64,000 bases of DNA, taken from contig RKSN01000002.1 in assembly GCA_005518185.1 (NCBI GenBank), positions 372,001 to 436,000 on the forward strand, written 5' to 3'. Each line of letters opens with the position of its first letter. Positions within the stretch are counted from its first letter, which is position 1. This document shows positions 35,472 to 46,292 of the stretch, in pieces. A program made the position numbers and the translations under genes. This DNA comes from Chakrabartia godavariana. GTDB taxonomy: Bacteria; Pseudomonadota; Alphaproteobacteria; Sphingomonadales; Sphingomonadaceae. A model generated the notes under the pieces. The model saw only the letters and a program-made list of their open reading frames with translations, had not been told where the DNA came from and made no database searches.

Positions 35472-38261
35472 ATGGCTGAGCAGAAGCATCTCTATCTTGT
35501 CGACGGGTCCGGTTACATCTTCCGTGCCTATCACCGGCTCCCGCCGCTGACGAACATTCGCGGCGAGCCGGTTGGCGCGGTCTATGGCTATACGACGATG
35601 CTTTGGAAGCTCGCCGACGCGCTGCACAAGGCCGATGGCCCGACGCATATGGCGGTCGTGCTCGACGCGTCGTCCAAGACCTTCCGCAACGAGATCTACG
35701 ACCAGTACAAGGCGCACCGCCCGCCCGCGCCCGAAGACCTCGTCCCCCAATTCCCGATGATCCGCGAGGCGACGCGCGCCTTTTCGCTGCCCTGCATCGA
35801 GGAACTCGGGCTGGAGGCGGATGACATCATCGCCTCCTACGCCAAGGCTGCACTCGCCGATGGCTGGCTCGTCACCATCGTGTCGACCGACAAGGACCTG
35901 ATGCAGCTCATCCAGCCGGGGCTCGACATGCTCGACCCGATGAAGAGCGAGCGGCTCGGTCCGCAGGCCGTCATCGACAAGTTCGGCGTCGGGCCGGAAC
36001 GGCTGGCCGATGTGCTCGCGCTGATGGGCGACACGGCGGACAACGTGCCGGGTGTCCCCGGCATTGGCCCGAAGAACGCATCCAAGCTCATCTTGGAATA
36101 TGGCACGCTGGAAGCCGTGCTGGAGGCCGCGCCCGCCATGAAGGCGTCCAAGATGCGCGACAATCTGATAGAACATGCCGATAAGGCCCGCCTGTCGCGC
36201 ATCCTCGTCGCGCTGAAGGATGATGCCGCGCTGCCCGAGCCGCTCGATGATTTTCTGCTGAAGGAAATCCCGGATGCGCCGCTGCGCGCCTTCCTTGAGC
36301 ATCACGGCTTTGCATCGCTCCTGAAGAAGCTCGACGGCCCCAATGCGCGGCCAGACGGACAGGCAATGGCGCTGATCCGTTCCGAGGCGAAAGGCGCCCC
36401 GTCCGCGGCCGCGCCGGAACCCGTCGCCCAGACGTTTGACCGCGACGCCTATGACTGCGTGCAGACCGAAGCGCAGCTGGACGCCTGGATTGCCGAGGCC
36501 CGCCTTGCCGGAACGATCGCCGTCGATACCGAAACCGACGCGCTCGATTCCCTGACGGCCGGTCTTGTCGGCGTCAGCCTGGCGACCGCGCCCAATCGCG
36601 CCTGCTACATTCCGCTCGCCCATGGCGGCAGCGACCTGTTCTCCGACGCCCCGGCGCAGGTGCCGCTGGCGGCGGCCATCGCCAAATTGAAGCCGCTTCT
36701 GGAAGACCCCTCGGTCCTCAAGGTCGGCCACAACATCAAGTACGACCTCAACGTGCTGGAGCGCTATGGCATCCGCGTCGCCCCAATCGACGACACGATG
36801 GTGATGAGCTTCGATCTCGACGCGGGCAAGCGCAACCACGGCATGGATGAGCTGGCACTGACCCATTTCGGGCACACGTGCATCGCCTTCAAGGACGTCT
36901 GCGGCACGGGCAAGAACCAGTTGACCTTCAATCAGGTCGATCTCAAGGAAGCGACCCGCTACGCTGCCGAGGATGCCGACGTCACGCTGCGGCTGTGGCA
37001 GTGGCTGAAGCCTCGCCTGTCCGCCGAAAAGGTGACGCGCGTCTATGAACGCGTGGACCGGCCTCTGGTGCCAGTGCTCGCCCGCATGGAACGGGAAGGC
37101 ATCAAGGTTGACCGTGATGAACTGGCGCGCATGTCCGCCGAGTTCGCCGAGGGCTGTGCGCGGCTGGAAGGCGAAATCCACGAGGTGGCGGGTCAGCCCT
37201 TTGCGGTCGGCAGTCCCAAGCAGCTGGGCGAAATCCTGTTCGGCAAGATGGGTCTGAAGGGCGGCAAGAAGGGCAAGTCGGGCGATTACTCAACCGATGT
37301 GACCGTGCTGGAGAAGCTGGCCGAAGACGGCGTGGAGATTGCGCGCAAGGTGCTCGACTGGCGTCAGCTTTCCAAGCTGAAATCGACCTATACCGACGCG
37401 CTGCAGCAGCAGATCAACCCCAAGACCGGGCGCGTTCATACCAGCTACAGCCTGACGGGCGCACAGACGGGGCGTCTCTCCTCAAACGATCCGAATTTGC
37501 AGAACATCCCGATCCGCACTGAAATTGGACGCCGTATCCGCGAAGCCTTTGTGGCCGAGCCGGGCCATGTCCTCCTGTCCGCCGACTACAGCCAGATCGA
37601 GCTGCGCCTCGCCGCGCACATGGCCGATGTCCCCGCGCTCAAGGATGCCTTTGCCAATGGTGAGGACATTCACGCGCGCACCGCACAGGAACTGTTCGGC
37701 GAAGTGAACCGCGACACGCGTGGCCGCGCCAAGACGATCAACTTTTCGCTGCTCTACGGCATTTCGCGCTGGGGTCTGGCGGGTCGGCTGGGCATCGGTG
37801 CCGATGAGGCGCAGGCGATGATCGACCGTTATTTTGAGCGGTTCCCCGGCATCAACCAGTATATCAGCCGCACGCTGCAATCGGCCCGCGAGACGGGTTT
37901 CACCGAGACCCTGTTCGGGCGCAGGACGCACTTCACGCGGATCACCAGCCAGAACCAGACCGAACGCGCCGGCAGCGAACGGGCCGCCATCAATGCGCCG
38001 ATCCAGGGCACCAGTGCCGACATCATCAAGCGCGCCATGGTCCGGATGCTCCCCGCCTTGGCGGACGCCGGCCTGCCACAGGTGAAGATGCTCCTGCAGG
38101 TGCATGACGAACTCGTCTTCGAATTGCCCGAAGCCGACGTGGCCGCGGCCAGCAAGGTCATCGAACGCGTGATGGCGGAGGCGGCAGAACCGCTCGTCAA
38201 GCTGGACGTGCCGCTGGGCGTTGAAATCGGCACCGGTGCAAATTGGGGCGCGGCACATTGA
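35472..38261 (+). CDS. polA: DNA polymerase I
   Basis: 929 residues, full length. N-terminal 5'-3' exonuclease domain (LYLVDGSGYIFRAYHRLPP, LGLEADDIIASYA, TADNVPGVPGIGPKNASKL). A 3'-5' proofreading domain with DTETDALDSL and KVGHNIKYDLNVL keeps its acidic residues. Polymerase domain has motif A SADYSQIELRLAAH, the O-helix RGRAKTINFSLLYGIS, and motif C QVHDELVFE. Repairs and processes Okazaki fragments. The next gene overlaps the stop codon. Confidence 0.97.
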   Translation: MAEQKHLYLVDGSGYIFRAYHRLPPLTNIRGEPVGAVYGYTTMLWKLADALHKADGPTHMAVVLDASSKTFRNEIYDQYKAHRPPAPEDLVPQFPMIREATRAFSLPCIEELGLEADDIIASYAKAALADGWLVTIVSTDKDLMQLIQPGLDMLDPMKSERLGPQAVIDKFGVGPERLADVLALMGDTADNVPGVPGIGPKNASKLILEYGTLEAVLEAAPAMKASKMRDNLIEHADKARLSRILVALKDDAALPEPLDDFLLKEIPDAPLRAFLEHHGFASLLKKLDGPNARPDGQAMALIRSEAKGAPSAAAPEPVAQTFDRDAYDCVQTEAQLDAWIAEARLAGTIAVDTETDALDSLTAGLVGVSLATAPNRACYIPLAHGGSDLFSDAPAQVPLAAAIAKLKPLLEDPSVLKVGHNIKYDLNVLERYGIRVAPIDDTMVMSFDLDAGKRNHGMDELALTHFGHTCIAFKDVCGTGKNQLTFNQVDLKEATRYAAEDADVTLRLWQWLKPRLSAEKVTRVYERVDRPLVPVLARMEREGIKVDRDELARMSAEFAEGCARLEGEIHEVAGQPFAVGSPKQLGEILFGKMGLKGGKKGKSGDYSTDVTVLEKLAEDGVEIARKVLDWRQLSKLKSTYTDALQQQINPKTGRVHTSYSLTGAQTGRLSSNDPNLQNIPIRTEIGRRIREAFVAEPGHVLLSADYSQIELRLAAHMADVPALKDAFANGEDIHARTAQELFGEVNRDTRGRAKTINFSLLYGISRWGLAGRLGIGADEAQAMIDRYFERFPGINQYISRTLQSARETGFTETLFGRRTHFTRITSQNQTERAGSERAAINAPIQGTSADIIKRAMVRMLPALADAGLPQVKMLLQVHDELVFELPEADVAAASKVIERVMAEAAEPLVKLDVPLGVEIGTGANWGAAH

Positions 38262-39733
38262 CGCTGCCAGCCCCTGAACAGGGCGACGACATCAAGGCCC
38301 TGGCCAAGGGCGGACGGACGAACGTGGCGGGCTTCTTCGTCCGGCTGATCGCGCGCATCCCTTTCCTGATCATCGGCGGGCAATGGTATGGCGCAGAGGC
38401 GCTCGGGCGGCTGGCCTATGCCATTGTCATCGTTGAGTTTGCTGCGCAAATCGCGACCCTCGGCCTGAAGCGCGGGCTTGCGCTGCACCTGTCGGGCGTC
38501 GGCAAGGAAAATGGCGCTTGGGATGCGCTGGTCGTCGTCCTCTTTGCGACGCTCCCCCTGACCATCCTGTTGATGCTCGTGCCCGAGATCATGTTCCCGA
38601 ACAGCCACATCAACGGGCTCGACAATCTGCTGCCGCTCGTCATCCCCGCAATCGCGGCGGCCGACGTGATGCTGGCGGCGCTCGCCTATCGCTTCGACGT
38701 CGCCTCCACCGTCCGCGCCCGCGCGGTGATCGAGCCTTGGACGATCAGCATCTCTGCCTTTGCACTTGCCTGGAGCCTGCCGCGCGATGGGCTGCTTGTT
38801 GCCTATGCGCTCTCGATGGGCGCAGCACTCATTGCCTCGCTGGTGCCGTTCCTGCGCACCATTGGGCTGCCCAGCAACTGGAAGCCGCGCCCGCGCGAGC
38901 TGTGGCGGCTGGCGCAGCGCAACGCCCCCCTCGCCGCCGCCGACGCGATCGAATGGGGCTCACGCCGTCTGGATCTTGCCATTCTCGGCCTGTTCGTCTC
39001 GCCCGCGACTGTTGGCATCTATTGGGTCGCGCAACAGGTCGCCTCGCTGCCGCAGAAGCTGAAGACCAGCTTCGACCCTGTGCTCGGCCCGGTCATCACG
39101 CGGCGGCTGGAGGAAAAGGATCTGCCCGCCATCGCGCGGCAGATCAGCCAAGTGGGGTTCTGGATTCTCGCCGCGCAGGTCGGCATCGCCTTCGCGCTCG
39201 GCATTCCGGCGCAGGGGATATTGGGGCTGGTCGGCCCGGGGGGCGGCTTCGTGTCCGGCACGGCGGCGCTCGGCTTCCTGCTGATGGCGGAGGTCGTCGC
39301 CTCGCTCGCCGTCGTCAGCGAAGCGGCGCTCGTCTACATTGCCCGCCACCGAAACATGCTGATTTCATTTGGGATGATTGCAGCACAAGCCTTTGTATCG
39401 GCAGGTATTTTGTTTGCCATGCAGCGCGAGGGGATGAGCGAGGCCTCCATGGCCGCGGGCGTCGCCGGGGGGCTGTGCATTGCACTTGGCATCGCCTCGA
39501 TCATCAAGTCGCGGCTGGCCAGCCGCCTGCTCGGCGCACCCGTCTCGGTGTGGCGCTGGTCGCTGGTCTGGGCCGCTGCAGGCGCCGTGCTCGTCGGGCA
39601 GGTCTTCATCCGCCTGCCCGAATGGATCGAGCTGGCTGTGGGCATCCCCGCCATCCTTGCCGTCTATGGCTGGCTCCTGTGGAAACGCGGCTTCCGCGAG
39701 GAAGACCGCGTCCTGTTCCGCAAGATGGCGTGA
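38258..39733 (+). CDS. Polysaccharide/lipid flippase-like membrane protein (MATE-like fold)
   Basis: 491 residues with about 12-14 hydrophobic helices; [28 protein letters not shown] and the pattern of alternating loops resemble the oligosaccharide flippase (Wzx/RfbX) and MurJ-like superfamily. It starts with TTG at 38258, overlapping the polA TGA, with GGGG about 9 bases upstream; a TTG at 38243 is an alternative. Co-transcribed with polA, a seemingly unrelated gene. It may flip an envelope saccharide-lipid; the substrate is unknown. Confidence 0.8.
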   Translation: MTLPAPEQGDDIKALAKGGRTNVAGFFVRLIARIPFLIIGGQWYGAEALGRLAYAIVIVEFAAQIATLGLKRGLALHLSGVGKENGAWDALVVVLFATLPLTILLMLVPEIMFPNSHINGLDNLLPLVIPAIAAADVMLAALAYRFDVASTVRARAVIEPWTISISAFALAWSLPRDGLLVAYALSMGAALIASLVPFLRTIGLPSNWKPRPRELWRLAQRNAPLAAADAIEWGSRRLDLAILGLFVSPATVGIYWVAQQVASLPQKLKTSFDPVLGPVITRRLEEKDLPAIARQISQVGFWILAAQVGIAFALGIPAQGILGLVGPGGGFVSGTAALGFLLMAEVVASLAVVSEAALVYIARHRNMLISFGMIAAQAFVSAGILFAMQREGMSEASMAAGVAGGLCIALGIASIIKSRLASRLLGAPVSVWRWSLVWAAAGAVLVGQVFIRLPEWIELAVGIPAILAVYGWLLWKRGFREEDRVLFRKMA

Positions 39734-39768
39734 GGTCGGCCTTCAGGTCGACCGCCTCTCACCCTCAA

Positions 39769-39841
39769 ACCGTTTGTGTCGAGCGCAGTCGAGACACCTT
39801 GTGCCCCGCCCACGTCCCTCGACGTCGCGCGGCATGAACGG
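39769..39841. repeat. Intergenic palindromic repeat between convergent flippase and purH genes
   Basis: ACCGTTTGTGTCGAGCGCAG at one end and CATGAACGG at the other are inverted copies of the CGTT(C/T)GT...ACGAACG ends seen near 23573 and 57340. The inner CGTCCCTCGACGTCG also forms a short hairpin. Probably a member of the same dispersed family. Confidence 0.55.
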
Positions 39842-39868
39842 ATCTGGATCCAGCTCCAGCCGACCGGC

Positions 39869-41458
39869 TCAGTGCCGGAAGTGGCGCATGCCCGTGAAGA
39901 CCATAGCAAGCCCCGCTTCGTCCGCCGCCGCAATCACCTCATCGTCGCGCATTGAGCCACCCGGCTGGATGACCGAGGTCGCTCCTGCCTCAACAGCGGC
40001 CAGCAAGCCATCGGCGAAGGGGAAGAACGCATCGGAGGCGACCGCACTGCCCACGGTCTTGGGCGCGGCCCAGCCATAGGTCTCGGCGGCTTCCTTTGCC
40101 TTGATGGCGGCGATACGCGCGGAATCACGGCGGTTCATCTGCCCCGCACCAATCCCGGCCGTCACGCCGTCCTTGGCATAGACGATCGCATTTGACTTGG
40201 TGTGCTTGGCGACCGTCCAGGCGAACAGGCAGTCCTTCAGTTCCTGCTCGCTCGGCTGGCGCTTGGTGACGACCTTGAGCATGTCGCGCGTCACCGTGCC
40301 ATTGTCGCGGCTCTGCACGAGATAGCCACCTGCGATGTTCTTGATGTTGAGGCCGGTGCGCGCCGGATCGGGCAGATCGCCCGTGATCAGCAGACGCAGG
40401 TTCTTCTTCTTCGCAAACACCGCGCGCGCCGCGTCATCCGCAGCGGGGGCTGCCACGACTTCGGTGAAGATGCCCGAAATTGCCTCTGCAGTCGGGCCGT
40501 CGAGCGGCCGGTTGCAGGCGATAATGCCACCAAAGGCCGACACCGAGTCACATTCAAGCGCATTCTGATAGGCTTCGATCAGCGTCGCACCGGTGGCCAC
40601 GCCGCACGGGTTGGCGTGCTTCACGATGACGACGGTCGGCGGGCCATCGCGGAACTCACTGACGAGTTCGAGCGCCGCGTCCGCATCATTGTAATTGTTG
40701 TAGCTCAGCTCCTTGCCCTGCACCTGTTCGGCCTGCGCAATGCCGCGCCCATGCGGGCCAACCGGAATGTAGAGCGCCGCCTTCTGGTGCGGGTTTTCGC
40801 CGTAGCGCAGTTCCTCGCCACGGTTCGCGGTCAGCGCGAGCATGTCGGGGAAGAACTGCTGCTGGTCGGCAAAGGCGAACCACTGGCTGATCATCGCGTC
40901 ATAGGCCGCAGTCGCCGAATAGGCCTTAGCCGCCAGACGCCGGCGGAAATCATAGTCGGTCGCGCCGCCATTGCCGTCCATGGCCGCGATCAGTTCGGCA
41001 TAGTCAGCGGGGTCGGTGACGATCGCGACCGAAGCATGGTTCTTCGCGGCCGAGCGCACCATCGACGGGCCACCAATGTCGATGTTTTCGATGATTTCAT
41101 CGCGATCTGCGCCCTTGGCGACGGTCTGGGCGAAGGGATAGAGATTGACGACGACGAGGTCGATGGCGCCGATCTGATGCTCGGTCATGGCCGCCACATG
41201 CTCGGGATTGTCGCGCACAGCAAGAAGCCCGCCATGGACCTTGGGGTGCAGCGTCTTCACGCGCCCGTCCATCATTTCGGGAAAGCCCGTCAGGTCCGAA
41301 ATGTCCATCACCGCCAGCCCCGCATCGCGCAGCGCCTTGGCCGTACCCCCGGTCGACACCAGCTCCACGCCGTGGCGTGCCAGCGCCGCGCCCAGCTCCG
41401 CAAGTCCCGCCTTGTCGGACACGGAAAGCAGTGCCCGCTTGATCTTCACGTTCGTCAT
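39869..41458 (-). CDS. purH: Bifunctional AICAR formyltransferase/IMP cyclohydrolase
   Basis: Last two steps of purine synthesis. 529 residues: N-terminal IMP cyclohydrolase ([64 protein letters not shown]), C-terminal formyltransferase with the catalytic KH in [12 protein letters not shown] and [11 protein letters not shown] near the end. The start lies 18 bases after the heparinase gene on the same strand, the end of a five-gene operon. Confidence 0.97.
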   Translation of the reverse strand: MTNVKIKRALLSVSDKAGLAELGAALARHGVELVSTGGTAKALRDAGLAVMDISDLTGFPEMMDGRVKTLHPKVHGGLLAVRDNPEHVAAMTEHQIGAIDLVVVNLYPFAQTVAKGADRDEIIENIDIGGPSMVRSAAKNHASVAIVTDPADYAELIAAMDGNGGATDYDFRRRLAAKAYSATAAYDAMISQWFAFADQQQFFPDMLALTANRGEELRYGENPHQKAALYIPVGPHGRGIAQAEQVQGKELSYNNYNDADAALELVSEFRDGPPTVVIVKHANPCGVATGATLIEAYQNALECDSVSAFGGIIACNRPLDGPTAEAISGIFTEVVAAPAADDAARAVFAKKKNLRLLITGDLPDPARTGLNIKNIAGGYLVQSRDNGTVTRDMLKVVTKRQPSEQELKDCLFAWTVAKHTKSNAIVYAKDGVTAGIGAGQMNRRDSARIAAIKAKEAAETYGWAAPKTVGSAVASDAFFPFADGLLAAVEAGATSVIQPGGSMRDDEVIAAADEAGLAMVFTGMRHFRH

Positions 41459-41476
41459 GTCGTTGTTTTTCCGCTC

Positions 41477-43207
41477 TTATCCGGCGCGTCGAAACGCCCA
41501 ACTTACCGAAGCGCCGCCAGCCGGCACCTCGCCTGAAATCACCAATTGCTGCGTGCCCCGGATGCGGCCATTGCCGTCCACCCAGAGGCTGTCATCGATG
41601 GTCAAAGCCCCGCCATGGCTGCGAAACTGCCAGAGCGGCCCTTCCGCGATGCGCAACAGCGCGCCATTGCCATCCGCCGTCGGGCTCACCTCGACATCGG
41701 GGCCGAGATGGAAGCGCACCGCAAAGGTCGCCGCCTGCCCCTTGCGCCGCACCTTAGCGGGCAGGAGAACGTCATCGCCCCGGATTTCGCGGCCGTCAGG
41801 CCCCACGGACATGCTCCGTTTGTGTACGAAGCCAAAGCGCCGGCCATAGCCGTCATGGCTCGCCTCGATGCGGCTGCCGATCTCGGCCTCCTGCCGGTCA
41901 AGCTCGACCTCTTCCACGCCCTTGCCGAGCGATCCGTCGCTATGGATGCTGGTCGAATTGCTGTCGGACAGCGTCAGCGTGGAGTGGGCTGCGGTCGTCC
42001 GCAGGCCCTGCACCAGCGCGGGCACCATGCCCGCTCCGCCCGCGCGCGCGCCGCCACAGTTGACGACAAGACGGTGCGGCCCGTCGGAAACTTCAAAGGC
42101 GAACGTGGAGGCACAGCCCGTTTCCACCAACCGGCTGACCGGCGGCGGGGCGGCATCCATCACGATGATCGTATCGCCGGCGTGGATCCGCTGATAACCC
42201 CAGTCACGCGCCTGCCGCAGTGGGCGGCCGCGAATGCCGCTGCCGCGCAGGATGGCGTCCATATCCGGCTTGGCCAGAGGCAGGCCACCCTGCCAGCTCG
42301 ACAGGCCGCCATCGCCGAGAACCACGCCCTGCAGCGCGGGCACAGCCTTTGAGAGGACGTCCGCCACGAGCCCGTCGGGCGGGATGCGGCGGGCCTCATA
42401 GGCCTTGACCAGCATCGACAGGATGACGATGCCATCCGCGAGCGCATTGGGGGACCGGCAGACCGAGCCGCCATCATAGGTGAACGCACCGGCCAGCGCC
42501 TTCTGCAGCCCGGCCTCACCAAAGGTCCGGCGCGGTTCGCCCCCGGGCATCAGCAAGCCGGCGGCAATCACGCCTGACCAGGCCTGAACGCGCGCAATGC
42601 CAATCGGAGTCCGGTCCGCCACCCGTTCCAGATGACGTGCGGTCCGCGCCAGCGTGTTGAGGACGCTCGATCGGTAGACGAGATCGGTGCTCGAGAGGAT
42701 CAGCGGTGCGTGCGCGGCCCAATAGAGGATACGCTTGCCCGCCAGGTCGCCGCGCCAGGCCGCATCGGTGACATTCTCTGCGTGGGCCGACAGCCAGGCA
42801 CGCATCAGATGCTCGGCAACGGGGGCGGCGACCGCCCGATCCTTCACCGCCGCCAGATCGCGGAGCCACGCAAAGCTGTGCATGTAATCCGAAAAGCCGC
42901 GCGACCAGTTGGTCGCCCCAAAGGTACAATCGACAATAGCCTGCGTTTCACCGCGCCAGCGGATGATTCCATCAAGCATGGCGAGCCCGCGATCGGCATC
43001 GCCGAGGACCGGATCATCGGGAACGGTCAGCAGCTTGAGCGGGTAACGGCCCCGCAGCTTGAACGCGTGGATCGGCGTCCGCCAGGTCAGCCGGTAGAAC
43101 TGGTTGAGCAGGCGCTCCCCAAGCGAGGAGCCCGACGCCGCGCGCGCCCGCACGAGGCGTTTGCCGGATTCAATCGTGTCTGCGGTGTCCGGCGTGTCGC
43201 CGCTCAT
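41477..43207 (-). CDS. Heparinase II/III family protein
   Basis: 576 residues. N-terminal helical toroid ([27 protein letters not shown], then [25 protein letters not shown]) and a C-terminal beta-sandwich carrying the heparinase II/III pattern ([16 protein letters not shown] and [26 protein letters not shown]). It starts in the rpe stop (ATGA) and ends 18 bases before purH, an arrangement known in alphaproteobacteria. The polysaccharide substrate is unknown. No signal peptide is evident. Confidence 0.9.
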   Translation of the reverse strand: MSGDTPDTADTIESGKRLVRARAASGSSLGERLLNQFYRLTWRTPIHAFKLRGRYPLKLLTVPDDPVLGDADRGLAMLDGIIRWRGETQAIVDCTFGATNWSRGFSDYMHSFAWLRDLAAVKDRAVAAPVAEHLMRAWLSAHAENVTDAAWRGDLAGKRILYWAAHAPLILSSTDLVYRSSVLNTLARTARHLERVADRTPIGIARVQAWSGVIAAGLLMPGGEPRRTFGEAGLQKALAGAFTYDGGSVCRSPNALADGIVILSMLVKAYEARRIPPDGLVADVLSKAVPALQGVVLGDGGLSSWQGGLPLAKPDMDAILRGSGIRGRPLRQARDWGYQRIHAGDTIIVMDAAPPPVSRLVETGCASTFAFEVSDGPHRLVVNCGGARAGGAGMVPALVQGLRTTAAHSTLTLSDSNSTSIHSDGSLGKGVEEVELDRQEAEIGSRIEASHDGYGRRFGFVHKRSMSVGPDGREIRGDDVLLPAKVRRKGQAATFAVRFHLGPDVEVSPTADGNGALLRIAEGPLWQFRSHGGALTIDDSLWVDGNGRIRGTQQLVISGEVPAGGASVSWAFRRAG

Positions 43208-43866
43208 TGCCCGCGCAGTCTCGCAATATTGGCGGCATAGGCTTCCGGGCCACCCTTGAAGGTTGCCGTGCCCGCGACGAGCACATCGGCGCCTGCTGCG
43301 ATCACGCGCGGCGCCGTATTGGCATCGACCCCGCCATCGACCTGCAGGCGGATGTCCAGACCCTTCTTGTCGATATTCTTGCGGATGGCTTCAATCTTGC
43401 GGAGCTGGCTTTCGATGAAGCTCTGGCCGCCAAAACCCGGATTGACGCTCATGACAAGGATCAGGTCGATGTCTTCGTACATGTAGTCGAGCATCTTGGC
43501 CGGCGTCGACGGGTTGAGCGAAATCCCGGCCTTCTTGCCGAGTGCCTTGATGCGCTGGACCGTCCGGTGCAGGTGGGGGCCCGCTTCCTGATGCACGGTG
43601 ATATAGTCCGACCCGGCCTCTACAAAGGCATCAAGCATCGGATCAACCGGCGTGATCATCAGATGCACGTCCATGACCTTCTGCGTATGCGGACGCAGCG
43701 CTTTCACCACCATGGGACCGATCGTGATGTTGGGCACGAAATGGCCATCCATGACGTCCACGTGCACCCAATCGGCACCTGCGGCATCAATGGCGCGGAC
43801 CTCTTCACCCAGACGGGCGAAATCGGCGGAGAGAATCGACGGTGCGATGAGAACGGGATGAGTCAT
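43204..43866 (-). CDS. rpe: Ribulose-phosphate 3-epimerase
   Basis: Pentose phosphate and Calvin cycle enzyme interconverting ribulose 5-phosphate and xylulose 5-phosphate. 220 residues, TIM barrel: [60 protein letters not shown], and [11 protein letters not shown] with metal and phosphate ligands. The stop overlaps the heparinase start by 4 bases. Confidence 0.97.
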   Translation of the reverse strand: MTHPVLIAPSILSADFARLGEEVRAIDAAGADWVHVDVMDGHFVPNITIGPMVVKALRPHTQKVMDVHLMITPVDPMLDAFVEAGSDYITVHQEAGPHLHRTVQRIKALGKKAGISLNPSTPAKMLDYMYEDIDLILVMSVNPGFGGQSFIESQLRKIEAIRKNIDKKGLDIRLQVDGGVDANTAPRVIAAGADVLVAGTATFKGGPEAYAANIARLRGQ

Positions 43867-43910
43867 TAACCGCTGGCCTTAGTCCGCAGTGCGGGTGCGG
43901 GCAAGGCGAG

Positions 43911-45155
43911 TCACACCCTGTTGAAGCGTGCGATGAAAAACCCGTCGCGCCCCTGCCCCGGCAGAACGCGCAGCCAGCCTTCGGGCGTCGGCTGGAGGCC
44001 ACCAAAAAGCTCTTCCGCGCCAACGGGATGGGTCGCAAGGCCCACGTCCTGCGCGCGGCGGGCAACCTGTTCCCCTTCTTCCGGCTCAAGACTGCAGGTC
44101 GCATAGACGATCTGCCCGCCGGGCTTCAGCCAGTCGGCCACGCGCGCCAGCATCCGCTGCTGCACGTCGGCCAGCTGCTGGATGTCCTTGGGGCGGACGC
44201 GGTGAAGCACGTCGGGGTGCCGGGCAAAAATGCCCGTCGCGCTGCACGGGGCATCGAGCAGGATTGCATCGACCTTGGCCTGGGGCGACCATTTGAGGAC
44301 GTCGCCGACCACCAGATCGGCTGTCAGCTGCGTCCGGGCCAGATTGTCGCGCAGCCGGTCCAGTCGGGCCTCCTCCCGCTCGACGGCTGTGACGGCCCAG
44401 CCGGACGCCGCCAGCTGCATCGTCTTGCCGCCGGGGGCGGCGCACAGATCAAGCACATGGCGCCCCTCGCCGTGGCCCAGCAGCCGGGCCGGGATCGACG
44501 CCGAGATGTTCTGCACCCACCAGGCGCCTTCGGCAAAGCCCGGCAATTCGGTAATGCTCCGATCACGTGCAATCCGCAGATGACCGGGCGCCAGCGACTC
44601 TGCCTCCAGGCGTTCGGCCCACAATGCCGTCTCGTCGGGATTGCGCAGCGTGAGATCCACCGGCGGCGGCACGGCCAGTGCTTCCGAGGCCGCCCCCAGC
44701 ATGGCCTGACCCCAGGCCTCACCCCAGCGCTTTTCCACGCCCGGCAGCAGCAGCGGTATTTTGCGCAGCTGGGCATTCTGCCGGAACAGCGTGCCGAGCA
44801 CGCCGTGCACCAACCGGCGCGGACCGCCATCGACCAGCGGCAGCGCGGTCGCAACGGCGGCATGCTGCGGCGTTCCAAGGATCAGCGCCTGGGTGAGCGC
44901 AATGCGCAGCACCATCCGGGCCTTCGCATCGTCCGGCAGTCGCTGGCGCGTCGCGCCGTCGATCAGGTCATCGAGATCGGGCAACCGCCGCAGCGTCTCG
45001 GACGCAATGGCGTGGGCCAGCGCACGGTCCGCCGGATTGTCGATGCCCCGCGTGGCTGCGTTGAGCGCATTTTCGAGCGGCTGGCCACGGCGCAGGACGG
45101 CGTCGATCAACTGCAGAGCCGCGCGACGGGCGGGCAAGCCTTGGATATCGGTCAT
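43911..45155 (-). CDS. rsmB: RsmB/NOP family rRNA cytosine-5 methyltransferase
   Basis: 414 residues. N-terminal NusB-like RNA-binding domain (ARRAALQLIDAVLRRGQPLENALN), then a Rossmann methyltransferase with DLCAAPGGKTMQLA for SAM and catalytic cysteines in DAPCSATGIFARHPDVLHRV and YATCSLEPEEGE. RsmB methylates C967 of 16S rRNA in Escherichia coli; the precise target here is inferred. It precedes rpe by 44 bases and follows htpX by 30 bases. Confidence 0.9.
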   Translation of the reverse strand: MTDIQGLPARRAALQLIDAVLRRGQPLENALNAATRGIDNPADRALAHAIASETLRRLPDLDDLIDGATRQRLPDDAKARMVLRIALTQALILGTPQHAAVATALPLVDGGPRRLVHGVLGTLFRQNAQLRKIPLLLPGVEKRWGEAWGQAMLGAASEALAVPPPVDLTLRNPDETALWAERLEAESLAPGHLRIARDRSITELPGFAEGAWWVQNISASIPARLLGHGEGRHVLDLCAAPGGKTMQLAASGWAVTAVEREEARLDRLRDNLARTQLTADLVVGDVLKWSPQAKVDAILLDAPCSATGIFARHPDVLHRVRPKDIQQLADVQQRMLARVADWLKPGGQIVYATCSLEPEEGEQVARRAQDVGLATHPVGAEELFGGLQPTPEGWLRVLPGQGRDGFFIARFNRV

Positions 45156-45185
45156 GCCCCGCCCTAGCGGGGTCAGCGCCGCTTG

Positions 45186-46058
45186 TCAGCCCAAGGGATC
45201 AAGCGCACTGCGGCGGCGCAGGGGCGCTGCATTTCCCATTTCGGCCGCAAGGTCCTGCAGGGCCTCAATCCGCCGTTCGGTCGCCGGGTGCGTCGAGAAC
45301 ATCTCCGACACATGTGTCGGCACGATGTAGAGCTGCGCTGCCGCGGGCATCTGTTCCGACACCGGGTTGGGGATCGCCTGTGCGCCCCGCGAAATCTTGG
45401 CGAGCGCCGACGCCAGCGCCAGCGGATTGCCGGAGATTTCGGCCCCGGCCTTGTCCGCACCAAACTCCCGCGTCCGGCTGATCGCCATCTGCACGATCAT
45501 CGCGGCGATCGGCGCGACGATGACCGCCAGCAGCGTGGCGAGCGCGTTGCCGCGATTGTCCCCGCTGCGAAAGAACATGCCGAAATTGGCGAGCATCGAG
45601 ATCGCGCCGGCGACAGTTGCCACGACGGTCATGACCAGCGTGTCGCGGTTCTTCACATGGCCCAGCTCATGCGCCATCACGCCGGCCACTTCATCGCGCG
45701 TCAGCATATTGAGAAGCCCGGTCGTTGCCGCGACCGCCGCATGGTCCGGGTCGCGCCCGGTCGCAAAGGCGTTCGGGTGCGGCGAATCGATGATATACAC
45801 CTTGGGCATGGGCAGGCCGGCCCGCTGCGCAAGTTCTGCCACCAACCGATAAAAGTCGGGCGCGCTTGTCGCATCCACCTCGCGCGCATCGTGGATGCGC
45901 AGGACGATCTTGTCGGAATTCCAGTAGGAAAACAGGTTCATGCCCGCCGCGACGACAAAGGCGATCACCGCCCCCTGCGCCCCGCCAAAGGTATAGCCAA
46001 GCGCCATCAGCAGCGCGGTCAGCGCCGACAGAAGCAGAAATGTTTTAAAGCCGTTCAC
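45186..46058 (-). CDS. htpX: Membrane zinc metalloprotease HtpX
   Basis: Inner-membrane quality-control protease (M48 family); 290 residues. Two N-terminal hydrophobic segments ([18 protein letters not shown] and [18 protein letters not shown]), zinc motif HELGH in [17 protein letters not shown], further hydrophobic helices and [13 protein letters not shown] supplying the third ligand. The start is a GTG at 46058 with GGAGAG upstream. First gene of the minus-strand operon ending in purH. Confidence 0.95.
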   Translation of the reverse strand: MNGFKTFLLLSALTALLMALGYTFGGAQGAVIAFVVAAGMNLFSYWNSDKIVLRIHDAREVDATSAPDFYRLVAELAQRAGLPMPKVYIIDSPHPNAFATGRDPDHAAVAATTGLLNMLTRDEVAGVMAHELGHVKNRDTLVMTVVATVAGAISMLANFGMFFRSGDNRGNALATLLAVIVAPIAAMIVQMAISRTREFGADKAGAEISGNPLALASALAKISRGAQAIPNPVSEQMPAAAQLYIVPTHVSEMFSTHPATERRIEALQDLAAEMGNAAPLRRRSALDPLG

Positions 46059-46124
46059 TTGAACTCTCCACTAACCCACCCCAATGTGGGAAGCATCAAG
46101 CCCGCTTCAAGAAGGACCGTCCCC

Positions 46125-46292
46125 ATGGGCCAGCGCCCCGCGCACGTAAAACCGCCTGCCCATCTGTCCAAGAGCCCGCCAGTGCCAAAGCCGGAGCCGC
46201 TGACGGAAAAGGACGCGACCGACGACCCGCTCGGCCTCAACCCCGTTCGCTATGGCGATTGGGAGTTGAAGGGTATCGCCGTCGACTTCTGA
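46125..46292 (+). CDS. DUF1674 protein (succinate dehydrogenase assembly factor 4-like), 55 aa
   Basis: A short basic, proline-rich start (MGQRPAHVKPPAHLSKSPPV) followed by the conserved DUF1674 C-terminal motif GLNPVRYGDWELKGIAVDF. In mitochondria the homologue SDHAF4 binds flavinylated succinate dehydrogenase subunit A; the bacterial role is inferred. GAAGGA ribosome site eight bases before ATG 46125. Lies divergent from htpX and converges on gpsA. Confidence 0.85.
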   Translation: MGQRPAHVKPPAHLSKSPPVPKPEPLTEKDATDDPLGLNPVRYGDWELKGIAVDF

